NCBI RefSeq assembly: GCF_005405005.1
Contig: NZ_BJDH01000011.1
Coordinates: forward strand, 1 to 64,000
Source: Lactiplantibacillus daoliensis
GTDB lineage: Bacteria; Bacillota; Bacilli; Lactobacillales; Lactobacillaceae
Reading direction: 5' to 3'
Length of the DNA stretch: 64,000 nucleotides
Shown: positions 16,706 to 25,374 of the stretch, piece after piece
Layout: every line of letters begins with the position of its first letter
How positions within the stretch are numbered: position 1 is the first letter of the stretch
Made by a program: the position numbers and the translations under genes
Notes under the pieces: generated by a model
What the model was told of the DNA's origin: nothing
Databases searched by the model: none
Seen by the model: only the letters and a program-made list of their open reading frames with translations

Positions 16706-16736
16706 TATAATAGGACGCATTGCAGTGTGATCACTG
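16706..16736 (+). promoter_or_regulatory. tetR promoter -10 and candidate operator
   Basis: TATAAT at 16706-16711, then the inverted repeat CAGTG-TGAT-CACTG at 16723-16736, just past the expected transcription start. This is a good place for autorepression. The -35 is weak. No matching repeat was seen before the oleate hydratase gene, which carries a different palindrome. Confidence 0.5.
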
Positions 16737-16822
16737 ATTCGTTTCTGAGCATACCCAGCTATGACCCACCCAGAGTGGAGATCTCAATCAATCGAACTAA
16801 TTCGCTTAGGAGGACTGTTTGT

Positions 16823-17377
16823 ATGGCATCAAAAACCAAAGAAAAATTAGCAGCCGCCCTAGTGACTGAGCTACACCAAACCCCTGTCGATAAAATTACG
16901 ATTCAGGCCATCGTTGATGACTGCGACCTCACCCGGCAAACTTTTTATAATCATTTTGCTGATATTTACGAACTCGTCGAGTGGACCGCAAAGGAAGCGA
17001 CTGCCCGCGCACTCACAAATGTGGCCGATTATGACAACTGGCAACAAGGCTTCCTAAATATCATGGCAGATATTCAGGACAACCAATATTTGGTCATGAA
17101 TACCTATCAGTCCGCTTACCGGGATCTATTAGAAAAATATATTTATACTGTGCTTTACGAATACATCATTAAAGTCGTCAATCGCCAAGCCATTGGCATG
17201 CGTGTCGCCGACAAACATAAACATTTCATTGCACACTTCTATACTCTGGCCTTCATTGCCTTGATTTTTGAATGGGTCAAAGACGGCTTTCAAGACGATC
17301 CCCATGAAATAGTCGAACAGACTGGTGTACTCGTTCAAGGCGATTTTCAAAAAGCTCTCAACACCTATGCCGAGTAA
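16823..17377 (+). CDS. TetR/AcrR-family regulator (DhaS-like), likely controls oleate hydratase
   Basis: From ATG 16823 the protein has 184 residues. The helix-turn-helix DKITIQAIVDDCDLTRQTFYNHF is at about residues 22-44, and the C-terminal ligand domain looks like TetR_C_8 (DhaS group). It is followed by a terminator and then by oleate hydratase in the same direction. The chosen start lies nine bases after AGGAGG; the longer frame from 16727 crosses the operator and is rejected. TetR genes next to fatty-acid hydratases commonly respond to free fatty acids. That link is inferred from position. Confidence 0.87.
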   Translation: MASKTKEKLAAALVTELHQTPVDKITIQAIVDDCDLTRQTFYNHFADIYELVEWTAKEATARALTNVADYDNWQQGFLNIMADIQDNQYLVMNTYQSAYRDLLEKYIYTVLYEYIIKVVNRQAIGMRVADKHKHFIAHFYTLAFIALIFEWVKDGFQDDPHEIVEQTGVLVQGDFQKALNTYAE

Positions 17378-17387
17378 TTTACAATTT

Positions 17388-17425
17388 TTGCGAACTGTCC
17401 AAATTTTGACAGTCCGCTTTTTTTG
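17388..17425 (+). terminator. Terminator after tetR
   Basis: GCGAACTGTC, loop CAAATTTT, GACAGTCCGC followed by seven T, directly after the tetR stop. Confidence 0.9.
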
Positions 17426-17429
17426 TCAA

Positions 17430-17458
17430 TTGTTTCGTCCAAGAAACCGCTTTATTGT
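17430..17458 (+). promoter_or_regulatory. Oleate hydratase promoter with overlapping palindrome
   Basis: TTGTTT at 17430-17435, a 17-bp spacer and TATTGT at 17453-17458. The inverted repeat GTTTC-GTCCAA-GAAAC at 17432-17447 covers the -35 and spacer and is a candidate repressor site. Confidence 0.48.
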
Positions 17459-17500
17459 AATAACAAGCAATAAATCTATTTCATGAAGAAGGCCATTATT

Positions 17501-19300
17501 ATGAACATTTATAAAACAATGTATCGCCCAGTAAAACCCGCCGGAATCGATGATCGTCGTGCTAATATCGTTGGTGGTGGGATTGCTGGTTTAGCCACTG
17601 CCGTTTTCTTAATTGATGACGCCAAGATGCCGGCTCGCAACGTCACGATTTATGAAAAGAAACCCGTCATGGGTGGTTCCATGGATGGGACCAAGCGTGC
17701 CGCTGGTTACCTTTGCCGGGCCGAACGTGAATTGGAACCTTACATGGAATGTCTCTGGTATCTCTGCAGCAAGATTCCATCATTAGAAAATGCTGGCCGT
17801 AGCGTTTTAGATGACGTGGTTGACTTCAACCGTGATGAACCAATTCACAGTGAAGCCCGGGTCATCATCAATCAAGGTGAGATCGACAGTCACTATCACG
17901 ACTACAAGCTTGCGCCTCAATACGCTGAAGCAATGCGTCAAATCATCGCCTCCAGTGAGGAAGAACTGGCCGACAAGAGTTTGGATGACTTCTTCGACGC
18001 TGACTTTTTCAGAACCAACTTCTGGACTTGCTTCCACAGTCAACTAGCCTTCAAGGATTACCACAGTGTGATCGAATGTCGTCGTTACTGGCAACGCTTC
18101 ACATTCATCACCCGTCATGAATATTTGGAAGGCTTTATTCATACTAAATATAACGAATATGATGCCATCATCTTACCAATCGAACGCTGGTTAATCGACC
18201 AAGGCGTCAGCTTCATCAACGACTTTGCCGTCACTGACTTGCAACTTGACGATGCCAACAACACGGTCACGGGCATCATCGCTAAACAACACGGCGAACC
18301 AACCACGGTCGGCGTCAACAGCCAAGACTTGGTCTTCGTTACCACCGGATCAATTAGTGAAAACAGTACCTTCGGCGACAATCATACGGTTGCCGAAACC
18401 AATCGTGACACCGAGGATATGGGGACTTTCACCATCTGGCAGAACCTCGCTAAAAGAGATGAAAAGTTCGGTCATCCCGAGAAATTCTTGGGTCAAATTG
18501 ACAAGACTAAGTGGATTTCCTTCTTCCCAACAGTTAAAGGTTATCCAGAATTCTTCAAACGGATCGAGCGGCTCTCTGGTAGTCCTGCTGGGACTGGTGG
18601 CTTAATGACTTTCAAAGACTCTAACTGGGATCTGTCATTTGAAATTCATCACAAACCATTCTTCCCTTACCAAGCCAGCGATGAAGAAGTTGGTTGGGGC
18701 TATGGTCTCTATGGTGAAAATATCGGGAACTACATCAAGAAACGGATGTGGGATTGTACCGGTGACGAAATCATGACCGAATTGCTCTATCATTTGGGCA
18801 TGCTCGATATTAAGGATGAAGTCTTGGCGCATACGTACATGTCAACCGCCATGATGCCATATTGTACCGCCCAGTTCATGCCACGTAAGCTCGGTGACCG
18901 TCCTAAGGTTATCCCAGCTGGCTGCACGAATTTAGCCTTACTTGGTCAATTCGTGGAAATTGACGATGACGTGGTCTTCACGGTTGAAACCTCTGTTCGA
19001 ACTGGGATGGAAGCAGTCTATGGCCTCCTAAACTTGGAAAAGGATGTCCTTGAAGTTAATACTTCACGTTACGACATTCGCTACTTGCTCGAACGGGTTA
19101 AGCGCTTTGCTGGGATTCACGGTGAAATTAAAGCGAGTGACTTGCCACCATTGGATCCAGCAAAATTACCTGAACTTGAAGCCGGCTTGCTCAAGTTAAT
19201 CAATGATGTGCCACCGTTCTATCAAATGTACCTTGGGCGCGACCAAACGATTCCAACCAAAAAGGCCGTCTTACACCCAGAAGCACCTCACAGTAAATAG
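17501..19300 (+). CDS. ohyA: Oleate hydratase (FAD-dependent fatty acid double-bond hydratase)
   Basis: Adds water to the cis-9 double bond of oleic or linoleic acid, giving 10-hydroxy acids, and detoxifies host or food fatty acids at the membrane face. From ATG 17501 it has 599 residues, in the family range. The FAD-binding motif NIVGGGIAGLATAVF lies near residue 25, followed by YEKKPVMGGSMDG. The C-terminal blocks TAQFMPRKLGDRPKVIP and EIDDDVVFTVETSVRTGMEAVYG are hallmarks of this family, once called myosin-cross-reactive antigen. ATG 17501 follows AGAAGG. The ATG at 17483 has no site upstream. Confidence 0.95.
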   Translation: MNIYKTMYRPVKPAGIDDRRANIVGGGIAGLATAVFLIDDAKMPARNVTIYEKKPVMGGSMDGTKRAAGYLCRAERELEPYMECLWYLCSKIPSLENAGRSVLDDVVDFNRDEPIHSEARVIINQGEIDSHYHDYKLAPQYAEAMRQIIASSEEELADKSLDDFFDADFFRTNFWTCFHSQLAFKDYHSVIECRRYWQRFTFITRHEYLEGFIHTKYNEYDAIILPIERWLIDQGVSFINDFAVTDLQLDDANNTVTGIIAKQHGEPTTVGVNSQDLVFVTTGSISENSTFGDNHTVAETNRDTEDMGTFTIWQNLAKRDEKFGHPEKFLGQIDKTKWISFFPTVKGYPEFFKRIERLSGSPAGTGGLMTFKDSNWDLSFEIHHKPFFPYQASDEEVGWGYGLYGENIGNYIKKRMWDCTGDEIMTELLYHLGMLDIKDEVLAHTYMSTAMMPYCTAQFMPRKLGDRPKVIPAGCTNLALLGQFVEIDDDVVFTVETSVRTGMEAVYGLLNLEKDVLEVNTSRYDIRYLLERVKRFAGIHGEIKASDLPPLDPAKLPELEAGLLKLINDVPPFYQMYLGRDQTIPTKKAVLHPEAPHSK

Positions 19301-19344
19301 TTAATCGTCCTGTTTTAACGCCTAAATATCATAATTAACTCCCC

Positions 19345-19384
19345 AAAAACGTGGGCTAACTTAGCAGTTGGCCTACGCTTTTTA
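19345..19384 (+). terminator. Terminator after oleate hydratase
   Basis: AAAAACGTGGGCTAAC, loop, GTTGGCCTACGCTTTTT: an imperfect stem with a T-run, about 45 bases after the stop. Confidence 0.82.
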
Positions 19385-19417
19385 TGATAAACTAGCGCCG
19401 ATTTTTCAAACTATTTT

Positions 19418-19560
19418 TATAATAATGATAGTATTTTGCCTTTAATGGGACTATTCTATGGATTGTAATTAGAAGTCTCGATTAGCTAAACTTAGTGTCC
19501 CAATTAATCGTTTGATATGTGACATTAAGTTAGTCCTTTCGATTCATAGGGGTGAAAAAG
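19418..19560 (+). promoter_or_regulatory. Promoter and leader of the P-type ATPase gene
   Basis: TATAAT at 19418-19423 without a good -35, then a leader of about 130 nt. Within it TGGGACT (about 19446) can pair with AGTGTCCCA (about 19495), closing a ~55-nt domain. I cannot assign it to a known riboswitch class. Confidence 0.35.
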
Positions 19561-22323
19561 ATGGGAAAATCTGGAATGACCACTGATGATTATGCAAAAT
19601 TATCAGTTGACCAATTTTACCAAGCACTCAAGACCCAAGCGACCGGCCTGAGCGATACTGAAGCGACTAAACGTTTACAAGACGTTGGGCCTAACACGAT
19701 CCAACAGACACAATCGCGGTCGCAGTTCAAAGCTTTTATCAAGAACTTCACTAGTCTGATGGCGCTATTGCTGTGGGTCAGCGGCTTCATTGCGATGTTT
19801 GTTGGCATGTTAGAACTCGGCATTGCCATTTGGGCTGTCAATATTATTAACGGTTGCTTCAGCTTTTGGCAAGAACACGCTGCTCAAAAAGCAACCGACT
19901 CCTTAAAAGAGATGTTGCCAACCTACACGCACGTTTGGCGTGATGGCAAAACCACCCAAATTAACGCAACCGACTTAGTTCCCGGCGACGTCTTCACGAT
20001 TCAAGCCGGTAACAGTATCTCGGCAGATGCCCGCATCGTTCAGGGAACCGCCTTGCAAGTGGATGAATCCGCCTTAACTGGTGAATCCGTTGCCGTAGAT
20101 AAAAAACCAACCTACGAAAAAGGTGACGGTCGGTTTTCGGAAGCTAACATCGTGTACGCCGGCACCGTCGCCGTCAATGGGACCGCCACCGCAGTCGCGA
20201 TTCAAACTGGGATGCAGACCGAATTTGGTCAAATCGCCAGTTTAACACAGCACCAAAAAACGACGGTTTCACCATTAGCCACCGAACTGAACCACTTGAC
20301 GCGGCAAATCTCCATGATTGCCATTTTGATTGGCTTGATTTTCTTTGTGGCGGCAATTTTCTTTGTCCATTATCCAATTGCGAAGTCCTTTATCTTCGCT
20401 TTAGGTATGATTGTGGCGTTTATTCCAGAAGGTCTCTTGCCGACCGTCACGTTATCGTTGGCGCAAGGAGTCACCCGGATGTCCAAGAAACACGCGCTCG
20501 TTAAAGAACTCAGCAGTGTGGAAACCTTGGGCGAAACTACGGTCATCTGTTCCGATAAAACTGGTACTTTGACCCAAAACCAAATGACGATCAACCATGT
20601 TTGGTTGCCACAACAACGGTATCAAGTTAGTGGTGAAGGCTACGTCAACAATGGCAAAGTCTTAGCTGCTAAACAGCCAGTTGTGCTAGACCAGCATCCT
20701 GATTTAGCTTTACTATTACGTATTTCTGCTCTGGACAACGATACAGAAATACAACCGGGAAAAACACCACAAGCTAAGCCAAAAATTATTGGGACACCAA
20801 CCGAAGCCGCACATTTAATTTTGACAGAGAAATCCGGCCTAAATTTGGCTGACTTACGGCAATCCTATCCAAGAATCGGCGAGCTACCATTTGACTCTGA
20901 TCGTAAACGGATGACCACGATCCATCAACAGCCGGACGGCAGTCAAGTCGTTTACGTCAAAGGAGCGCTTGATGGCATTTTAACCATTTGTGACACTATC
21001 CTTGATAACGGTCAAACACGACCACTCACTGATGCTGACAAAACCACTATTGATGCGGCCAATAAGCACTATGCGGCCGAAGGACTCCGTTCAATGGCGA
21101 TGGCCTATCGGACTTACGCTGGCTTACCAACAGACCCAGCCGATTGTACGATTGAAAACACCGAACAACATTTAACCTTCGTGGGATTAACCGTCATGGC
21201 CGATCCTCCGCGCCCTGAAATTTACGATGCCGTTGAAAAATGTCATCGGGCGAACATCCGGATCATCATGGTTACAGGTGACAGTCCCCTGACCGCTAAG
21301 AGTGTGGCTGTTAAAATCGGGATCGATAGTGACCAGGTTCGCGTCATTACCGGTGATGAGCTCACTGCCATGAGTGACTCCGACTTGCAGGACGCCGTCA
21401 AAGGTGAAGTCATTTTTGCTCGGGTTGCCCCTGAACAAAAGTATCGGATCGTCAAAGCTAATCAGCACAACGGTGAAATCGTCGCAGCCACTGGTGATGG
21501 TGTCAATGATGCACCTGCTTTAAAACAAGCCGATATTGGGATTGCCATGGGAGTGACTGGGACCGATGTCGCCAAAGATGCCGCCGATATGATTTTAACG
21601 GATGACAACTTTGCTTCAATTGTTGCGGCCATTGAAGAAGGCCGAACCGTTTACAGTAACTTACAAAAGTTCTTACTCTATATTTTGAACAGTAACGTGC
21701 CCGAAGCGATTCCATCCGTGCTCTTCTTATTCTCACGAGGCTTGATTCCACTGCCGTTGACCGTTATGCAAATTTTAACCGTCGACTTAGGAACCGATAT
21801 GTTACCTGCCCTTGGACTAGGTGCTGAAAAGAGTGAACCAGGTATCATGGACCAACCGCCCCGTGCGCGTAACGCGCATCTGTTAAATAAGACCATTGTC
21901 TGGAAGGCCTTTGGTTGGTACGGGATGATTGCGTCCTTGCTCTCAACCGTAGCCTACTTCTTCGTCAACTATTTACACGGCTGGCCAAACGTGGCGTTGG
22001 CTGCTAGCGGCGACACTTACGTGATGGCTACCACGATGACTTTAGCGGCCATCGTCTTCTGCCAGATTGCCGCAGCGATTAACTGCCGGACACAAGTCAC
22101 ATCAGTCTTCAAAATTGGCCTGTTCAGTAATCGCCGAATCTGGTGGGGGATTGGCTTTGAAATTGCCCTAATTGCGTTGTTGATGTATGTCCCTGTTCTC
22201 CAAGGTCTATTCAACACCGCCGCAATTAACGGCCGTGATTGGCTGCTCTTATTCAGTATTCCGATACCATTAATTTTGATTGAAGAGGCGCGGAAAGCCA
22301 TTGTACGCCGACGCTTAAGCTAA
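19561..22323 (+). CDS. Cation-transporting P2-type ATPase (Na+/K+-ATPase-like)
   Basis: A 920-residue membrane pump. An N-terminal cation-ATPase domain precedes the TGES-type motif ALTGESV. The TM4 motif is PEGLLPTVTLSLAQG, the phosphorylated Asp332 lies in SDKTGTLTQNQ, the hinge motif TGDGVNDAPALKQAD is near residue 644, and TM5-6 has SNVPEAIPSVLF and VDLGTDMLPALGLG. The PEGLL and DLGTDM motifs look closer to Na+/K+-type (P2C) than to SERCA (PEGLP), so sodium export is plausible, but ion choice is unproven. ATG 19561 uses GGGGTG as its site; a GTG at 19552 would place that site inside the gene. Confidence 0.92.
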   Translation: MGKSGMTTDDYAKLSVDQFYQALKTQATGLSDTEATKRLQDVGPNTIQQTQSRSQFKAFIKNFTSLMALLLWVSGFIAMFVGMLELGIAIWAVNIINGCFSFWQEHAAQKATDSLKEMLPTYTHVWRDGKTTQINATDLVPGDVFTIQAGNSISADARIVQGTALQVDESALTGESVAVDKKPTYEKGDGRFSEANIVYAGTVAVNGTATAVAIQTGMQTEFGQIASLTQHQKTTVSPLATELNHLTRQISMIAILIGLIFFVAAIFFVHYPIAKSFIFALGMIVAFIPEGLLPTVTLSLAQGVTRMSKKHALVKELSSVETLGETTVICSDKTGTLTQNQMTINHVWLPQQRYQVSGEGYVNNGKVLAAKQPVVLDQHPDLALLLRISALDNDTEIQPGKTPQAKPKIIGTPTEAAHLILTEKSGLNLADLRQSYPRIGELPFDSDRKRMTTIHQQPDGSQVVYVKGALDGILTICDTILDNGQTRPLTDADKTTIDAANKHYAAEGLRSMAMAYRTYAGLPTDPADCTIENTEQHLTFVGLTVMADPPRPEIYDAVEKCHRANIRIIMVTGDSPLTAKSVAVKIGIDSDQVRVITGDELTAMSDSDLQDAVKGEVIFARVAPEQKYRIVKANQHNGEIVAATGDGVNDAPALKQADIGIAMGVTGTDVAKDAADMILTDDNFASIVAAIEEGRTVYSNLQKFLLYILNSNVPEAIPSVLFLFSRGLIPLPLTVMQILTVDLGTDMLPALGLGAEKSEPGIMDQPPRARNAHLLNKTIVWKAFGWYGMIASLLSTVAYFFVNYLHGWPNVALAASGDTYVMATTMTLAAIVFCQIAAAINCRTQVTSVFKIGLFSNRRIWWGIGFEIALIALLMYVPVLQGLFNTAAINGRDWLLLFSIPIPLILIEEARKAIVRRRLS

Positions 22324-22330
22324 AAGGTGG

Positions 22331-22566
22331 CAAATTGAAAATTACTAACGCCCAACCACTTCCTCAATAATTAGACAATGAAAAACGCGTCGATTACTTG
22401 CCGCTTCCGGTTGTTACTAATAACATGCGGACGAGGAACCGTACCTTGGCTGGCGCCGTCCTCCACAACACATCGACTCTGACTGACAGAGCACTAAATT
22501 TTGACAGAGCCACTTTACACGTGACCGAAGCTGGTAGTACACCTTTGTAAGGTTTTTAATTAATAA
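22331..22566 (+). repeat. Dispersed repeat copy B (internally deleted)
   Basis: Starts about eight bases after the ATPase stop with a decayed terminal repeat (AAATTGAAAATTA). It then has GCTTCCGGTTGTTACTAATA and GCGGACGAGGAACCG, and jumps straight to TACCTTGGCTGGCGCCGTCC and CTCTGACTGACAGAGC. All sequence between the L-module 5' arm and the R-module 3' part is missing. The junction falls at ACCG, a sequence common to both break points in copy C. The right end is eroded near the terminator at 22567. Confidence 0.78.
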
Positions 22567-22614
22567 CAAGCTTGAAATCAGGGGTATTACAACCCGAGAT
22601 TTCAAGCTTGTTTT
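22567..22614 (+). terminator. Terminator of the P-type ATPase gene, downstream of repeat B
   Basis: CAAGCTTGAAATC paired with GATTTCAAGCTTG, then TTTT. The 13-bp stem is perfect, with an internal GGG/CCC pair in the loop. It lies 244 bases after the stop because repeat B is in between. The T-run is short, so it may be leaky. Confidence 0.7.
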
Positions 22615-22767
22615 GCATTAACATTGTCGCCAACTATGATGCCTATTCCATAAGGCCTAAAAAGCGCTCTGCCACAACCAGTCCCGTCACTTTCAGGATT
22701 GTCTGCGGTAAAGCGCTTAAACATGCTACAATGTGAGTATTAATAAACTAAAAGCAGGTGTCGAATT

Positions 22768-23295
22768 ATGCGCAAAGTTCAATTTTATGGTGCCGTATCC
22801 ATGGATGGCTATTTAGCCACGACCGATGAACGGCTCGACTGGTTATTTCAAACTGAAGGTGCTGAAGAGGCGCCGACAGAAGCATTTATGGCACAAGTTG
22901 ATACCGCCATTATGGGCCGCCACACATACGAATACACCATGGCGCAAACGACCGACCAACTGATAAACCCTTATAATCCCGACACACAGAGCATCGTGAT
23001 GACCACGAAACCGCACGCTGGTGATGATCATACGACTTTTACGAATGCCGAACTACCAGCTCTAGTAAAGCAGTTACGCCAAGCCAGCGGTAAAAATATT
23101 TGGATTGTCGGTGGTGCTGGTGTCTTAATGCCACTTTTGACGGCTGACTTAATCGACGACCTCTATATTCAAATTGCGCCGGTCTTTTTAGGCGATGGCA
23201 TTAGTCTATTCAATCATGCTGATTACCAGCGTCGCTTTAAACTGGCAGCAACGAACCAATATGGTCAATTAGCCGAAGTCCACTATACCCGCTAA
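22768..23295 (+). CDS. Dihydrofolate reductase family protein (RibD C-terminal-like, YyaP type)
   Basis: A 175-residue NADPH-binding protein. The opening VQFYGAVSMDGYLATTDERLDWL, IMGRHTYEYT in the middle, and the glycine-rich IWIVGGAGVLMPLL are the usual blocks of the DHFR/RibD C-terminal superfamily. It is too diverged to be the housekeeping folA product, and the natural substrate is unknown. The ATG follows AGCAGGTGTCGAATT. Its stop overlaps by four bases the stop of the convergent GNAT gene, so there is no room for a separate terminator. Confidence 0.88.
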   Translation: MRKVQFYGAVSMDGYLATTDERLDWLFQTEGAEEAPTEAFMAQVDTAIMGRHTYEYTMAQTTDQLINPYNPDTQSIVMTTKPHAGDDHTTFTNAELPALVKQLRQASGKNIWIVGGAGVLMPLLTADLIDDLYIQIAPVFLGDGISLFNHADYQRRFKLAATNQYGQLAEVHYTR

Positions 23296-23831
23296 TTGAT
23301 ACCAAAAGCCGCATCATAGTGCAGTTTGCCATGATAATGTGTTAACGCATGGGGCGTCAATTCGTGTAACATAAAGTTTTCAGCCGGAACTTCAAACGGT
23401 GCTGTAATATTGAAGGCTGCCGCAGCAGTATAACCAAACCGTCCGTAATAACTAGGATCACCCAAGATACTAATCGCCGGATATCCGGCGATATGAGCAC
23501 GCCGCTCTAACTCCCGAACCAGCGCACTCCCAACGCCTTGACCTTGATATGCTGGTAACACCGCTAAGGGTGCCAACACTAGCAACGGTTGGCCCGTCGC
23601 CGGTTGCTGATTGACCGTCGCTACCGATAACATCGCAAAACCAATCACTTCACCCGCCGCAGTGCTAGCCAACACGTCAAATGTTGGGTGGTATAGCGGC
23701 GATTTTCGTAACCGGCCAATTAACTGATGCTCATCATGATCCGTATATTCAATACCCGTAAATGCGGTTTCCACAACGGCCGCCGTGGTCGCATATTGTG
23801 ATGGTAAGACCGTTTGTAACTTAATGGTCAT
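23292..23831 (-). CDS. GNAT-family N-acetyltransferase
   Basis: From ATG 23831 a 179-residue protein. The acetyl-CoA binding core is seen as VLAPLAVLPAYQGQGVGSALV (motif A, Q/RxxGxG/A form) followed by the YYGRFGY strand typical of YhbS-like acetyltransferases. The acceptor is unknown. The start overlaps the end of the napA-like gene by 11 bases and has GGAGG nine bases upstream, so it is co-translated with the antiporter. The longer frame from 23897 lacks a site and is rejected. Confidence 0.87.
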   Translation of the reverse strand: MTIKLQTVLPSQYATTAAVVETAFTGIEYTDHDEHQLIGRLRKSPLYHPTFDVLASTAAGEVIGFAMLSVATVNQQPATGQPLLVLAPLAVLPAYQGQGVGSALVRELERRAHIAGYPAISILGDPSYYGRFGYTAAAAFNITAPFEVPAENFMLHELTPHALTHYHGKLHYDAAFGIN

Positions 23832-25011
23832 GAACAGAACCCTCCAGCTTCTCTTTTTCTTGATGATGAATTGACTGCCGTAGCAACAATGGCGCAATTA
23901 ATGTCGTCAATATGATAGCCGTAATGACCGCTGAATACCGGTCGGCGGATAACAACTTACCCTGATAACCAATCTGAGCAATAATTAGGGCCATTTCCCC
24001 ACGGGAGACCATGCCAGCGCCAATTTCATAACCACTGGTCCAACTAAACCCAGCAATTTTGGCACCAATCCCAGCGCCTAGTAACTTCGTTGCAATCGCA
24101 GCCACCGTGATGACCACAATGAACCAGAAATCATTTAGGAACCCGTTGAATGACATGTTCAACCCAATACTAACAAAAAACACAGGGATAAAGACAGCAT
24201 TTCCAATCGGCTGAATATGCCGATCAATGACTTCGTGATAATCCGTTTGACCAACCGCAATTCCAGCAAAGAATGCCCCAATCACGGCACTCAAGCCAAT
24301 AAAGTCCGCTAAGTAAGCTAAGCCAAAACAAATGACCAACGACATTAACGTCACCGAAGTCGGCACAAGCAAAGCGTCCCCTATTTTCATCAACAGTGGC
24401 ACTAACCATTTGACCACAACAAAGAGACTGACGAAGAACACCGCTTGAATGGCCAAAGTCAGGCCTAAATTAGTTGATTGTGAGGAACTCGTTCCCACTT
24501 GGCCGCCGAACAAGCTGACCATCAGGCTCAAAATCAAAACGGCCAAAACATCGTCAACTACGGCCGCCCCCAAGATTGTCGTGCCTTCCTTCCCGTCCAG
24601 CGCATTCAATTCCTTTAATACCGCGACTGAAATAGAGACCGAAGTCGCCGCAAAGGTCACCCCTAAAAACAAACTCTCAACGTTGCTCAAGTGAAACAAC
24701 TGGCTGCACCAATCGATCACCCCAACAGGCAGAATGACCCCTAACACGGCCACTAACAAACTCGGTTTCCAATACTTTTTCAGTAATTGTAAGTCACTTT
24801 CTAAGCCAGCCATAAACATTAAAATGATGACACCCAGCTCAGCAAAGTCCTTAATGAACGGTGTCGCGGAGACCCATCCGAGTAGCGCGGGTCCTAACAC
24901 AATCCCGCTAAGTAGTTGACCAATGACGGCTGGTAAGCCCATCCGGACACTGATATGCCCCGCCACTGCAGTCACAATCAAGATTAAACTTAAAGTTCCA
25001 ATGTAGCCCAT
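23821..25011 (-). CDS. Cation:proton antiporter, CPA2 family (NapA-like)
   Basis: A 396-residue membrane protein with about 12 hydrophobic segments that exchanges Na+ or K+ for H+. Family features are the start GLPAVIGQLLSGIVLGPALLGW, the LMFMAGLESDL block and the late VFIPVFFVSIGL. The core AAVVDDVLAVLIL carries the paired Asp residues used for ion binding. ATG 25011 lies four bases after AGGAGG. The frame extends to 25059, but that part overlaps a possible leader terminator. It is co-transcribed with a GNAT gene. It has no C-terminal TrkA-N domain, as in the short NapA form. Confidence 0.88.
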   Translation of the reverse strand: MGYIGTLSLILIVTAVAGHISVRMGLPAVIGQLLSGIVLGPALLGWVSATPFIKDFAELGVIILMFMAGLESDLQLLKKYWKPSLLVAVLGVILPVGVIDWCSQLFHLSNVESLFLGVTFAATSVSISVAVLKELNALDGKEGTTILGAAVVDDVLAVLILSLMVSLFGGQVGTSSSQSTNLGLTLAIQAVFFVSLFVVVKWLVPLLMKIGDALLVPTSVTLMSLVICFGLAYLADFIGLSAVIGAFFAGIAVGQTDYHEVIDRHIQPIGNAVFIPVFFVSIGLNMSFNGFLNDFWFIVVITVAAIATKLLGAGIGAKIAGFSWTSGYEIGAGMVSRGEMALIIAQIGYQGKLLSADRYSAVITAIILTTLIAPLLLRQSIHHQEKEKLEGSVHDH

Positions 25012-25075
25012 TTTTCCTCCTAAAAAAGGGCACGCCAAGAAAGCAACTGCCCAACCCAAAAGCAGTTCGAATTCT
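25012..25075 (-). promoter_or_regulatory. Possible attenuator in the napA leader
   Basis: Minus strand, just before the Shine-Dalgarno: GGGCA, 15-nt loop, TGCCC, then six T and AGGAGG. The upstream AACTGC can pair with GCAGTT, which uses the same GGGCAGTT bases, so two exclusive hairpins are possible. This resembles an antiterminator/terminator switch. The terminator stem is only five pairs, so this is tentative. Confidence 0.35.
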
Positions 25076-25374
25076 TGAAGTGTCCTTCAACCGAATGTAT
25101 TTATCTGTGAAACCAGTATAGCATATTTTCATAGCACCCGACAGTAAGCGGTATCACAACGTTATCTAACCATCACTTCCAACTGTGTGATTCCCAATCA
25201 CGGCACTAGCCAAAACCGGCACACAGTATAATTTTACGGCTAAGAACCGCTCATTGTATCGATTATTGCAACTAGAGTGGCAAAAAGTAATGACTTGGCT
25301 TTTTACGCAACTACATTCTCATAAAACCGGTATAATAACCGTATTGAGCTTTTTATTGGAAAGGACGATTATTC
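25076..25374. other. Intergenic region between napA-like and YczE-like genes
   Basis: A leftward promoter candidate for the antiporter (minus-strand TATACT near 25115, weak -35) and a rightward TATAAT near 25332 for the YczE-like gene, with no strong -35. No ORF, repeat copy or clear terminator is seen. A TTGAAG/CTTCAA hairpin lies at about 25076-25092. Confidence 0.4.

Noticed and set aside
16727-16822. Longer start for the TetR gene
   Set aside because: It would cross the candidate operator and lacks a ribosome site; the ATG at 16823 follows AGGAGG.
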